A DNA stretch of 64,000 nt, from assembly GCA_963805305.1 (NCBI GenBank), contig CAWDTM010000002.1, forward strand, positions 248,001 through 312,000, in the 5' to 3' direction. Below the pieces are notes generated by a model, which did no database searches, was not told the origin of the DNA, and was given only the letters and a program-made list of their open reading frames with translations. The position numbers were made by a program, and so were the translations under genes. Positions 15,493 to 23,761 of this stretch are shown one piece after another. The stretch is from CAVXEH01 sp963805305. Lineage in GTDB: Bacteria > Chloroflexota > Limnocylindria > QHBO01. Within the stretch, counting starts at the first letter, position 1; every line of letters begins with the position of its first letter.

Positions 15493-16964
15493 GCACCCAG
15501 GATCGCTTCGAGGCCGACCTGCGCGGCTGGCTGCACGCCCAGGCGCCACGGTCCGCGCCGGAGGGGCTGGTGGCGTCGGGGATGTCCACGGTTCGTGGTA
15601 TTCCGCAGCGTCGGACTTTGGCCTGGTTCTTCGCGACGCCGCTGGCCGCTCGTGTCCTGGCTGCCGGTGTGGTCGTCGCGGGCGTCGTGGCTGCGGCGCT
15701 GCTCCTCGACCTCCTGCCGGCGACCGCACCGCCCGGTGCCTCGCCCACGCCAGCTGCCGTTCCCTCGCCGACGATCACCTGTAACGTCACCGGCGGCTGC
15801 GACAAGTTCGTGCCGGTTGTGACCGCCGCCGTTGCCGACATCGGCTACCCGATCAAAGGCGTTGTGTTCGACGGGCCCCGCTGCCTGGCGCAGCCGTTTG
15901 ATGAGGTGACGTGCCCACCCCCGGTCCATGACGAAGCGACGTGGATCGCGGGCGCCGACGTCACCTTCCTGGGAAGCCGGCTGCATGCCTTCTTCAACCT
16001 CTTTGAGCAGCCCAATGGTTCGATCGCGTTCGACCGCAACGTACTGCCCGAGCCCGGCTCGACGATGTCGCCCACCGCACCGTCGCCTGTCGCGACGTCT
16101 CGCTACGACGACGGCATCCCGCGGACATTCGACGGGCAGCCGGTGCTGCGGGGCGCTGAAGCCTTGGCGCGGGCGGATGCCGCGGGGGACGACACGGCGT
16201 TCCTGGTTGGCGGCTGGATCACGGTGCCGCCGGCCGGCGTCGTGTACGGCTGCACGCCGATGCACGGACCGCCGTGGGTGCAGACCTGCGGCGGACCGAC
16301 CCTGGCCGATCTCGGCGGCAGCGACCAGGTCCTGTGGCCGGACGTCGAGCGACGGCTCGTCTTCACCGGGGTGGACTTCAGCGCGGCTCGCACCGGAGCC
16401 GCGATCCTGCGCGTCCACGTCCACGATCCGCGTGCTGCAGATTGCGGCTCGGACCATGACGTGTGTGACGCCGCGGTGGTGGTGGAGGCGATCGCCTGGA
16501 ACGGCGACAGCGTCACAGAGCCCCATCCCTTGACGGCCGTGACCGTGGAGTCGGCGCTGCGATCCGTCCAGGCGACGGCGCGGCTCGTCAGCTCACCGGT
16601 CAGGACGGCCGACAGTTGTCCGGCTCCGCTGCCGACGGGCCGGCAGTACGGTGTGACCGATACGAGCACAATCCGGCCGCAGGTGGTCTGGGTCGACCTG
16701 TCGCCGTCCGAGGACGCGCTCGTCCGTGGACTGCCGATAGCCACGGGCGCCGATGCCGCGCTCACCCCGGCGGCCGTCTACCAGACAACCGTCTCGACCT
16801 CCCCATCGGGCACGACCACGTTCACCTGCCGCTGGGTGGGGGCCGCCAACGTGGCGGTCATGGTGCGGAGTCCCGGTGCGACTCTCACCGCTGCCGACGA
16901 GACGTTCATCCGCACGCTCGTCTCCGTCCTCGAGGCCGCTGCCTCCGCGAACGGTCCCCGCTAG
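15489..16964 (+). CDS. sigma-associated single-pass membrane protein
   Basis: 491 residues. A short cytoplasmic N-terminus (~50 residues) precedes one membrane helix (about 54-77), a Pro/Ser/Thr linker, and a large exported domain with several cysteines. The topology and GTGA overlap with the sigma gene suggest an anti-sigma or sensor role. However, the N-terminus lacks the H-x3-C-x2-C zinc motif of classical ZAS anti-sigma factors. I do not recognise the exported domain. The stop codon overlaps the stop of the YCII pseudogene on the other strand. Confidence 0.7.
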   Translation: MSTQDRFEADLRGWLHAQAPRSAPEGLVASGMSTVRGIPQRRTLAWFFATPLAARVLAAGVVVAGVVAAALLLDLLPATAPPGASPTPAAVPSPTITCNVTGGCDKFVPVVTAAVADIGYPIKGVVFDGPRCLAQPFDEVTCPPPVHDEATWIAGADVTFLGSRLHAFFNLFEQPNGSIAFDRNVLPEPGSTMSPTAPSPVATSRYDDGIPRTFDGQPVLRGAEALARADAAGDDTAFLVGGWITVPPAGVVYGCTPMHGPPWVQTCGGPTLADLGGSDQVLWPDVERRLVFTGVDFSAARTGAAILRVHVHDPRAADCGSDHDVCDAAVVVEAIAWNGDSVTEPHPLTAVTVESALRSVQATARLVSSPVRTADSCPAPLPTGRQYGVTDTSTIRPQVVWVDLSPSEDALVRGLPIATGADAALTPAAVYQTTVSTSPSGTTTFTCRWVGAANVAVMVRSPGATLTAADETFIRTLVSVLEAAASANGPR

Positions 16965-17259
16965 GGTCCGCGGCCGCGCAGGAGGGAGACGCGGAACGGC
17001 CGCAGCTCCCCCGTGGCGAAGCCGCCGGCGATGGCCGGGTCCTCCTCCATGATCCTGCGCGCGACGGCCCCATCGGCTGCCTCGAAGATGGCGATCCCGG
17101 TGTTGATGCGGCCGAGGGTGGGTCCCATCAGGATCAGAGAGCCATCGCCCAGCATCCGCTCGAGGCGCGCGAAGTGGACCCCACACCGCCTGCTCTTCGG
17201 GGGTCATGGTGGCGGCGAAGTCCTCGCGGGCGATGGATGAACTAGATCCACTCCGACAT
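16961..17259 (-). pseudogene. decayed YCII-family protein
   Basis: The C-terminal 64 residues are a clean YCII domain end (M-L-G-D-G-S-L-I-L-M-G-P-T, then E-E-D-P-A-I-A-G-G-F). Upstream the matching N-terminus is broken. From ATG 17259 the frame reads M-S-E-W-I then TAG, then F-I-H; a second frame supplies R-E-D-F-A-A-T-M-T-P-E-E-Q-A-V-W-G; a third resumes at H-F-A-R-L-E-R. So one in-frame stop and two single-base shifts lie within 100 bases. The restored length (~99 residues) is normal for YCII proteins. Three lesions argue for real decay rather than one sequencing slip. Confidence 0.75.
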
Positions 17260-17517
17260 CGGCGGCTCCACGTGGGTTCCGGGATGGTACTCACATGACC
17301 ACTACGACCGCCGGGGACTCGTCCGGGACCGGAATCGACCGGTTCGTCGGTCGATCCGGTGATCCGGGTACCCGCCCGCCCGTCAGGGCTACCCGCGCGG
17401 CCGGGCCGGGGCTGCTCGCCGGTCGCGCTGGTCATGGGATCACCACAGCGTGGTCCCGGGCTTCCCGTCCGTTCGGCCCCTTGCGCTCCGCGTCGTGGAC
17501 CGCTGGAATGGTGCGCA

Positions 17518-18252
17518 ATGTTCGGTCGTGTCCCGTTCCTCCATCCGCCGGCCATGCCGGATCCCTCCGAGCCGCACGAGACGCGCGCCACGAGCGTGCT
17601 GCGCCCCGTGGTCTTCGGCGGGAACGACGGCCTGGTCTCCAACCTTGCGCTGGTCATGGGCGTCGCCGGCGCGAACCCTGCGCCAGGGATCATCGTGCTG
17701 GCCGGGATCGCGGGCCTGCTGGCCGGCGCGTTCAGCATGGGTGTGGGGGAGTACATCAGCGTCAAGAGCCAGCAGGAGCTGCTCGCCTACCAGCTCGCCT
17801 TCCAGCGCCACCAGCTGCGCGAGGCATCCGAGCAGGAGCGCGGGATCCTCATCGGCATCTACCGCGACCGCGGCTTCACCCAGCCGGAGGCGGAGACCTT
17901 CGTGGATCGCGTCTTCGCCGATCCCGAGGCCGCCACCCGGCTCCTCATCTTCGAAGAAGTCGGCCTGGACGCCCGGTCCATCGGGTCGCCGTGGACGGCG
18001 GGCATCGGCTCGTTCTTCGCCTTCACGCTGGGTGCGCTGATCCCGCTGGTGCCCTACCTGCTGACGTCGGGCGGGCTGGCATTCGGGCTCAGCCTGGTGG
18101 TGAGCCTGGTGGCGCTGTTCCTGCTGGGAATCGGCGTCAGCATCCTCACCCATCGCAGCCCGCTGCTCACCGGCCTGCGCCAGCTGGCGCTGGGCGGCAT
18201 CGCGGCCGCGGTCACCTTCGGGGTCGGCTCGCTGATCGGGGTCAGCGTCTAG
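17518..18252 (+). CDS. VIT1/CCC1-family iron or manganese transporter
   Basis: 244 residues. The first helix carries the family motif F-G-G-N-D-G-L-V-S-N-L-A-L-V-M-G-V-A-G. The second has G-A-F-S-M-G-V-G-E-Y-I-S-V-K-S-Q. A cytoplasmic helical segment (about residues 90-150) with many Glu/Asp follows, as in the metal-binding domain of VIT1, and three further helices end the chain. It probably exports or sequesters Fe2+/Mn2+. ATG 17518 is shown; ATG 17554 would remove 12 residues. It converges on arsM with a four-base overlap of ends. The 258 nt upstream contain no gene. Confidence 0.88.
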   Translation: MFGRVPFLHPPAMPDPSEPHETRATSVLRPVVFGGNDGLVSNLALVMGVAGANPAPGIIVLAGIAGLLAGAFSMGVGEYISVKSQQELLAYQLAFQRHQLREASEQERGILIGIYRDRGFTQPEAETFVDRVFADPEAATRLLIFEEVGLDARSIGSPWTAGIGSFFAFTLGALIPLVPYLLTSGGLAFGLSLVVSLVALFLLGIGVSILTHRSPLLTGLRQLALGGIAAAVTFGVGSLIGVSV

Positions 18253-19055
18253 CAGCAGCCGGATCCCCCGCAGCAGCCTCCGGTCGCCATCGGCAGCTCC
18301 GTCGGGGTCAGGGAGACCGATGGCGCCGCATCCGCGGGCTTGGTCGCCTTCACGATGGCGCTGTGCATCCCCTCGGCCACCGCGTGGGTCGGGGTGACCG
18401 AGACATCGGCCAGGCCAACCGCGCGCAGGCCGGACGCGAACTCGCTGAAGCTCAGCGCGCCGGCGATGCAGCCGGTGTACGAGCCGCGCTCGGCGCGCTG
18501 CTCAGCGGTGAGCGAGTCCTCCGCGACGATGTCCGTAATCCCGACCCGGCCGCCGGGCCGCAGGACCCGCGCGATCTCGCGGAAGACGGACGCCTTGTCC
18601 GCAGCGAGGTTCACGACACAGTTGCTGATCACCACGTCCACCGACTCAGAGGGGAGCGGGATGGCCTCGATGGTGCCCTTGAGGAACTCCACGTTCGTGG
18701 CGCCCGACTCCGCCGCGTTGCGCAGGGCCAGGGCAAGCATCTCATCGGTCATGTCCAGGCCGATGGCGCGCCCTTGCGGGCCCACCCGCTTCGCGGAGAG
18801 GAGGACGTCGATCCCGCCGCCGGAGCCCAGGTCCAGGACCCGCTCCCCAGGGTGCAGGTCCGCGACGGCGAGCGGGTTGCCGCAGCCCAGCGAGGCCATG
18901 ACGGCGGCGTCCGGCAGCTCGGCGCGTTCCAGGGCGGAGTACAGATCCGGACCGATGCCCGGCTCGTCGCAGCAGGCGGCCGCCCCGGTGCTCTGGACGC
19001 TGCGCGCTGCCTGCGCGTACCGCTCGCGCACCTGCTCGTGGATCTGGTTGGTCAT
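18249..19055 (-). CDS. arsM: arsenite S-adenosylmethionine methyltransferase
   Basis: 268 residues. The SAM-binding motif I is V-L-D-L-G-S-G-G-G-I-D near residue 74. Cysteines expected for As(III) binding are present: the C-C pair near 28-29, S-L-G-C-G near 58, S-N-C-V-V-N near 147, and G-S-Y-T-G-C-I-A-G-A near 198. A C-terminal tail G-G-C-C-G-G-S-G-C-C adds four cysteines. It methylates arsenite to methylated arsenicals in the cytoplasm. The ArsR gene lies 32 nt upstream on the same strand, so the pair forms an arsenic-responsive unit. Confidence 0.93.
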   Translation of the reverse strand: MTNQIHEQVRERYAQAARSVQSTGAAACCDEPGIGPDLYSALERAELPDAAVMASLGCGNPLAVADLHPGERVLDLGSGGGIDVLLSAKRVGPQGRAIGLDMTDEMLALALRNAAESGATNVEFLKGTIEAIPLPSESVDVVISNCVVNLAADKASVFREIARVLRPGGRVGITDIVAEDSLTAEQRAERGSYTGCIAGALSFSEFASGLRAVGLADVSVTPTHAVAEGMHSAIVKATKPADAAPSVSLTPTELPMATGGCCGGSGCC

Positions 19056-19087
19056 GGCTCTGGTGCTCCTTCGCGCCGTTGTGTTGC

Positions 19088-19381
19088 TCAGCCGAGCTGG
19101 ACGAGCCCGGACAGGGTGGAGCCGATCCCCGTCCAGCGATGGGCGAAGTCCGGCGAGAGGTCGTAGTAGATGTAGGTGCCGCGTCGCTCCGTGGTGACCA
19201 GGCCGGCCTCACGCAGGATGCGAAGGTGGTGGCTCACCGTGGGCTGGCTGACCGTGCAGCACTCGGTGAAGTCACAGGCACAGACCGCGCCGTCCGCGCC
19301 GGCGAGCTGTCGCACGATGCTGAGACGCACCGGGTCGGCGAGGGCATGGAGGAGCTGGATGTCGGGGTCTGCTGACTTCAC
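19088..19381 (-). CDS. arsR: ArsR-family arsenic-responsive repressor
   Basis: 97 residues. Winged helix with D-P-V-R-L-S-I-V-R-Q-L near residue 16, recognition helix S-Q-P-T-V-S-H-H-L-R-I-L-R, and wing R-R-G-T-Y-I-Y-Y. The cysteine cluster C-A-C-D-F-T-E-C-C before the recognition helix is placed to bind As(III), as in ArsR types with ligands near the DNA-binding helix. The GTG start at 19381 is chosen because it begins right after the operator. It leads the arsR-arsM operon and probably represses itself until arsenite binds. Confidence 0.9.
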   Translation of the reverse strand: MKSADPDIQLLHALADPVRLSIVRQLAGADGAVCACDFTECCTVSQPTVSHHLRILREAGLVTTERRGTYIYYDLSPDFAHRWTGIGSTLSGLVQLG

Positions 19382-19390
19382 GGTGGCATT

Positions 19391-19410
19391 ATATCGATAG
19401 CGGTCAATAT
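19391..19410. promoter_or_regulatory. ArsR operator
   Basis: ATATCGATAGCGGTCAATAT: arms ATATCGA and TCAATAT around six bases, matching at six of seven positions. It sits 10 bases upstream of the arsR GTG start, the usual place and sequence type for an ArsR/SmtB site. Confidence 0.75.
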
Positions 19411-19469
19411 AGCGCACGGGTGGGCTCGGCTTCCGACGGTGCCGCAACAACGGCGGGTCCGTGACCCGC

Positions 19470-21410
19470 TCAGGCCCCCGTCGCGAGGGCCGACAGGTCG
19501 TAGAGCGTGGCGCTGCCACCGTACGAGACCCGGGTGCCCACCGAGGCGGCCCAGGTGTCGATCGCCGAGACGGAGCTGGAGCCGCCTGCCGGCCCGAACC
19601 CGCCGCGGCCGCTGACCAGAACGTAGCGGATCCTGCCGGCAGCGACGAGCGCCTTGAACTCATCGAGGGTCGGGGCCGGATCGCTGCCATTGAACCCCCC
19701 CATGGCCATGACGGGCGCTCCGGCCGCCAGCTCGATCGAGCCGGCCTCCTGGGCGGAGGTGGTGGCCACGATCCAGGTGGCGCCGTCCTGGTTGGCGAGC
19801 AGGTACTGGACCAGGGTTGCGTCGGTTGATGCCGCCCCGGGTCCGCCGCCGCCGGCGTTGCCGAAGTTCCCGGCGCCCGGACCGGCCGCCGGGTCACCGC
19901 CGGAGTGGGCGGTGAGCATGGTGTCGACGGCATACGTCGTTGGCCCCGCGAGCAGGACCGCCAGCCCCAGCGCCACGGCGGCCATCTGGGTGTGGTGCTG
20001 ATGCTCGTCGTGGGGCAGGGCCACGATCAGGGCCACGACGGCCGAGACGCCCAGCACGATGAGCCCCAGCCCCGGCGCGAAGCTGGGGGTGCGCTCAAGC
20101 AGCTGCCAGGCAAGCAGGCCACTGCCGAGGATCGTGGCGCCCAGCACTACGCCGCCGCCGATGGACCGGCGCCGCCACGACCACAGCTCCACGACGCCTA
20201 TGCCCACCAGCGCGCCGATGGCCGGGGCGAGGGCGACCGCGTAGTAGCTGTGGATGATGCCCGACATGAAGCTGAAGGTGGCCGCGGTGACCAGCAGCCA
20301 GAGGCCCCACATGAGGGTCGCCGCGCGGCGCGGATCGGACCGCACCGCGCGCCAGCGCAGCGCCAGGCCGCTGACCAGCCCGACCCCGGAGAAGGGAAGC
20401 AGCCAGGCCACCTGGCCGCCCAGCTCGGTGTTGAAGAGCCGGAAGAGGCCGGGCGTGCCGCTGAATCCGCCGCCGCCGCCCGGACCGCCCGGGCCGCCGG
20501 CGAAGCCGCCGCCCGGTCCGCCGGGACCGCCGCCGAAGGTGTTGCCGAAGATGCGGGCCAGTCCGTTGTAGCCAAAGATCAGGTCCAGCGCGGAGTTGTT
20601 CGTGGATCCACCGATGAACGGATGCGCCGATGCCGGCAGTAATGCCGTGACGAGCACCCACCCGCTGCTGCTGACGAGGACCATGCCCAGGGCGATGCCC
20701 AGGACACCAAGACGTCGCAGGACGCTGCCCGGGGCGGCGATCAGGTACGTGATCGCGAAGGCGGGCAGGACCAGGTAGGCCTGGAGCAGCTTGGTGTTGA
20801 AGGCCAGCCCCACCAGCACCGAGGCGAGCACGACCCAGCGGATACGGCCGTGCTCCAGTGAGCGCCCGAAGGCGCCGGCCGCGCCCACGAGCAGGAGGGT
20901 GAGCAGGGCGTCGGGGTTGTTGTAGCGGAAGATGAGCACCGCCGCCGGGGTGAGGGCCATGACCAGCGCGGCGATGGTGGCGGCCGCCGGCCCATGGGAG
21001 CGCTTCACGATGACGAACAGGAGCGCGACGCCGGCGACGCCCGCCAGGGCCTCGGGCAGCAGCACGCTCCAGGACGAAAGCCCGAAGATCCGCACGGAGA
21101 GGCCCATCAGCATGGTCGCCAGGGGCGGCTTGTCGACGGTGATGAAGTTCGCGGCGTCGAAGCTGCCGAAGAACCACGCCGACCAGCTCTGGCTGGCGGC
21201 CAGCGAGGCCGCGGAGTAATACGTGTTCGCGAACCCCGAGACCGTCAGGTTGACGACGTACAGGATCGCGGCCAGGGTGGTGACCCCCAGGAACGCCGGC
21301 CGGACCCAGGCGTCATCCTCGGCGCGACCGCGGACCAGCGCGGCGAGTCCGGACAGGCCAAACCGGCGCGGCAGGGCGGCGTCGGTCGACGGGCGGGTGA
21401 TCGAGGTCAT
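19470..21410 (-). CDS. GT39-like membrane glycosyltransferase with glycine-rich insert
   Basis: 646 residues with about 11-13 membrane helices. An early loop has Y-Y-S-A-A-S-L-A-A and T-V-D-K-P-P-L near residue 100, the PMT/ArnT (GT39) pattern with an acidic residue used in polyprenyl-phosphate-sugar transfer. A glycine/proline-rich stretch (~30 residues, near 300-330) interrupts an outer loop. The last ~170 residues form a soluble exterior domain. Its role is probably mannosyl or related sugar transfer to envelope lipid or protein. It lies 200 nt downstream of the sensor kinase, with its own CCTTTC-N6-GTTACG site. Confidence 0.8.
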   Translation of the reverse strand: MTSITRPSTDAALPRRFGLSGLAALVRGRAEDDAWVRPAFLGVTTLAAILYVVNLTVSGFANTYYSAASLAASQSWSAWFFGSFDAANFITVDKPPLATMLMGLSVRIFGLSSWSVLLPEALAGVAGVALLFVIVKRSHGPAAATIAALVMALTPAAVLIFRYNNPDALLTLLLVGAAGAFGRSLEHGRIRWVVLASVLVGLAFNTKLLQAYLVLPAFAITYLIAAPGSVLRRLGVLGIALGMVLVSSSGWVLVTALLPASAHPFIGGSTNNSALDLIFGYNGLARIFGNTFGGGPGGPGGGFAGGPGGPGGGGGFSGTPGLFRLFNTELGGQVAWLLPFSGVGLVSGLALRWRAVRSDPRRAATLMWGLWLLVTAATFSFMSGIIHSYYAVALAPAIGALVGIGVVELWSWRRRSIGGGVVLGATILGSGLLAWQLLERTPSFAPGLGLIVLGVSAVVALIVALPHDEHQHHTQMAAVALGLAVLLAGPTTYAVDTMLTAHSGGDPAAGPGAGNFGNAGGGGPGAASTDATLVQYLLANQDGATWIVATTSAQEAGSIELAAGAPVMAMGGFNGSDPAPTLDEFKALVAAGRIRYVLVSGRGGFGPAGGSSSVSAIDTWAASVGTRVSYGGSATLYDLSALATGA

Positions 21411-21541
21411 GGCGGGGCCTTTCTCAGCTCCAGGCTGGTCTCGGGCGGCTGCCGGCCCCGGTTGATCCATACGCGAAGCATGACGTGCGGGCGATTGGTG
21501 GCGCGGTCGTGATGGACATGGCCGCAGTCTCGCGCCGGGCG

Positions 21542-21559
21542 CCTTTCGGTTCCGTTACG
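21542..21559. promoter_or_regulatory. CCTTTC-N6-GTTACG site 1, upstream of GT39-like gene
   Basis: CCTTTCGGTTCCGTTACG. The same arrangement occurs at 26849-26866 and twice at 29146-29196. Read as TTTCG-N6-TTACG it is a direct repeat with an 11-bp period, as OmpR-family regulators use. It lies 132 bases upstream of the minus-strand start at 21410, in a 200-nt gene gap that otherwise holds only a short 31-codon reading frame (21519-21424). Confidence 0.65.
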
Positions 21560-21610
21560 CACCCTGGCCGACCTGACGGGTTGCGTGCGGATCTCTGCCG
21601 CTGCCCCGTG

Positions 21611-22837
21611 TCAGGAGGCGAGACGCCCCCTGGGCCAGCTGACGGCCATGCGCGCGCCGCCCTGCGGGGAGGTGTCCAGGCGCCAGCGGCCGCCGCTGGC
21701 GCGGACGACCTCGTCGGCGATGGCCAGGCCCAGCCCTGCGCCTGAACCACTCTCGGTGGCGCGGTGGAATCGGTCGAAGATCCGCCCGCGCTGGTCGTCG
21801 GGGATGCCCGGGCCGGCGTCGTCGACGGTGAGCGTGACCCGGCCGCCATCGGTCTGGACGGATACCGACACCGTCGCGTCCTCCGGCGAGTACTTGCAGG
21901 CGTTGTCGAGCAGCACGCCCAGGAGCCGGTCCAGCCAGTCCGGCGGGGCGCTGATGACCTGGCCCTCGGGCGCGTCCAGGGTCAGGGTCTGGTGGCGTGC
22001 CTCGGCGATGGCGTGGAAGCGGTCGACGGCCTGCTCGGCGAGGATGCCCAGGTCCACCGGTTCCGCGTCGGGCTGGCCGTGCCGCGCATCGAAGCGGGAG
22101 AGCCAGAGCAGGTCGTCGAGCAGGCGTCGCATCCGCGCGGACTCGCTGCTGAGGCGCTCGAAGGTGCCCCGGTACCAGTCCGCCGTGCGTGGCTCGGAGA
22201 GGGCCAGGCTGGTGTTCGCCTCGATCACCGACAGGGGTGTGCGCAGCTCGTGGGAGGCATCGGCGGAGAAGTCGAGCTGGCGCCGCCGCGCAACCTCGAT
22301 GGGGGTCGCCACCCGCCGCCCGACGAAGACGGCACCGCCGAAGACGACGATGAGCAGGATTGGGCCGATGAGCAGCTCGGCAAGCACGAGGTTGGACTGG
22401 GTCCGGCCGATGTCCGTGATGTCCTGGCCCACCACCAGGTGGCCGCCCGCGACGTCCGTCCCGGCGATGCGAACCTGCGTGCCGTTGATCGTCGTGGTCG
22501 TTGGACCCGCGACCTCCAACGCCCCGGCTGGCAGCGAGGCATTGACAGTGGTGAGGACGGTGCCGTCCGTCCTGACCAACCAGGCCAGGACCGGTGGGCC
22601 GAGCGGACGATCGTGCGGACCCTCCGGTGGCTCGTCACCCGACCCGCCCGTGGGTGGCTGCGACTGGGTGAGCGCCGCCGTCAGGCGATCGTCGACCTGG
22701 CGGGTGAGGTTGGTGGAGACGATCACGAAGAACGCGACCGCCACGACGACGTAGACCGCAGCCACCGCGGCGGTGGTCCCCAGCGCAACCCGGATCGAGG
22801 CGCGGCGGACGTCGTGGGTGGGGGCCGCCATGCTCAC
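21611..22837 (-). CDS. two-component sensor histidine kinase
   Basis: 408 residues. Two membrane helices (about 16-40 and 152-175) bracket an exported sensor loop of ~110 residues with no recognised domain. The phosphoacceptor is in S-H-E-L-R-T-P-L (His196). N-box L-L-D-N-A-C-K-Y-S-P and the ATP-lid motifs D-D-A-G-P-G-I-P and G-A-G-L-G-L-A-I are intact. There is no HAMP domain of clear form. The GTG start overlaps the response-regulator stop by four bases. As the last gene of the ApbE/cytochrome operon, it could sense the redox state or envelope status. Confidence 0.93.
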   Translation of the reverse strand: MSMAAPTHDVRRASIRVALGTTAAVAAVYVVVAVAFFVIVSTNLTRQVDDRLTAALTQSQPPTGGSGDEPPEGPHDRPLGPPVLAWLVRTDGTVLTTVNASLPAGALEVAGPTTTTINGTQVRIAGTDVAGGHLVVGQDITDIGRTQSNLVLAELLIGPILLIVVFGGAVFVGRRVATPIEVARRRQLDFSADASHELRTPLSVIEANTSLALSEPRTADWYRGTFERLSSESARMRRLLDDLLWLSRFDARHGQPDAEPVDLGILAEQAVDRFHAIAEARHQTLTLDAPEGQVISAPPDWLDRLLGVLLDNACKYSPEDATVSVSVQTDGGRVTLTVDDAGPGIPDDQRGRIFDRFHRATESGSGAGLGLAIADEVVRASGGRWRLDTSPQGGARMAVSWPRGRLAS

Positions 22838-23502
22838 GCCTCCTCCAGGCGGTAGCCGGCGCCCCGCACGGTGACGATGCGGACCGCGGCGTTGGGCAGC
22901 TTGGCGCGCAGGCGGCTCATCTGGACGTCGATGGCATTCGAGCCCAGGGGATTGGTCTCATCGGCCCACGCATGCTCCGCAATGGCCTTGCGGTCCACCA
23001 CCGCGGGTGATCGGCGCATGAGGAGCTCCAGGATCAGGTACTCGGTGCCGGTGAGGCCCAGCGAGCGAGTTCCCACCATGACCGCGCGCTTTGCCGGGTC
23101 CAGTGAGATCCTGCCCTTCTCGAGCACCGGTCCCTCGACGCCGCGCGGACGCCGCTGCAGCGCGCGGACACGCGCCAGCAGCTCCCCGAAGTCAAAGGGC
23201 TTGACGAGGTAGTCATCCGCCCCGGTGTCGAGGCCGCGAATGCGATCCGCCGGGGCATCCCGCGCCGTGAGCATGAGGAGCGCCGTGGGGCGCCCGTTGC
23301 GGCGCGCCCAGGCCACCACGTCGATGCCTTCCGCGCCCGGCATGCGCCAGTCGATGATCGCGACGTCGTACTCGTACCACTGCATCTGGTCGATGGCGTC
23401 GTCGCCGCGGTCGACGGTGTCGACGTGGTATCCCGCGTCCCGCAGGCCCAGGGCGATGATCTGCTGGAGGCCGGGATCGTCCTCGGCCACGAGGATGCGC
23501 AT
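22834..23502 (-). CDS. OmpR-family response regulator
   Basis: 222 residues. Receiver domain 1-115 has acidic pocket E-D-D (7-9), phospho-acceptor Asp51 in I-I-D-W-R-M-P-G, and Lys101 in L-V-K-P-F-D. The C-terminal winged helix (about 128-220) has G-L-T-G-T-E-Y-L-I-L and V-R-G-A-G-Y-R-L. ATG 23502 is preceded by an AGATGAG region and lies 4 nt after the ferredoxin stop. A CCTTTC-N6-GTTACG element occurs before three promoters in the surrounding 8 kb, and this regulator is the obvious candidate to bind it. Confidence 0.94.
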   Translation of the reverse strand: MRILVAEDDPGLQQIIALGLRDAGYHVDTVDRGDDAIDQMQWYEYDVAIIDWRMPGAEGIDVVAWARRNGRPTALLMLTARDAPADRIRGLDTGADDYLVKPFDFGELLARVRALQRRPRGVEGPVLEKGRISLDPAKRAVMVGTRSLGLTGTEYLILELLMRRSPAVVDRKAIAEHAWADETNPLGSNAIDVQMSRLRAKLPNAAVRIVTVRGAGYRLEEA

Positions 23503-23506
23503 GGGC

Positions 23507-23761
23507 TCATCTTCCTCCGACGAGCGTTCCCTCCGCCCGGCGCTCGCGCACGGCGTTGCGCAGCACAGGGTCCAGTCGCAGCGCCAGCACGGGGCAGACG
23601 TCCATGGCACGCAGGGCAAGGTCGAGGAGATGGCCCGGGATGGGTGCATCGCGCAGGATGGGATAGCCCCAGTCGTCGAGGGCGATCATCTCCGGCAGGA
23701 TCTCGGCGCACATGCCGTAGCCGTCGCACTTGATCCGGTCGAGGGCAAGCCGGTGCCGCAT
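23507..23761 (-). CDS. short ferredoxin, [3Fe-4S]-type spacing
   Basis: 84 residues. Cysteines in I-K-C-D-G-Y-G-M-C-A-E-I-L-P-E (C-x5-C) and A-M-D-V-C-P-V-L-A-L give three ligands, the pattern of monocluster [3Fe-4S] ferredoxins of the P450-partner type. It would be a cytoplasmic one-electron carrier. The ATG overlaps the stop of the NuoF-like gene in TGATG, so the two proteins are made together and probably exchange electrons. Confidence 0.88.
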   Translation of the reverse strand: MRHRLALDRIKCDGYGMCAEILPEMIALDDWGYPILRDAPIPGHLLDLALRAMDVCPVLALRLDPVLRNAVRERRAEGTLVGGR

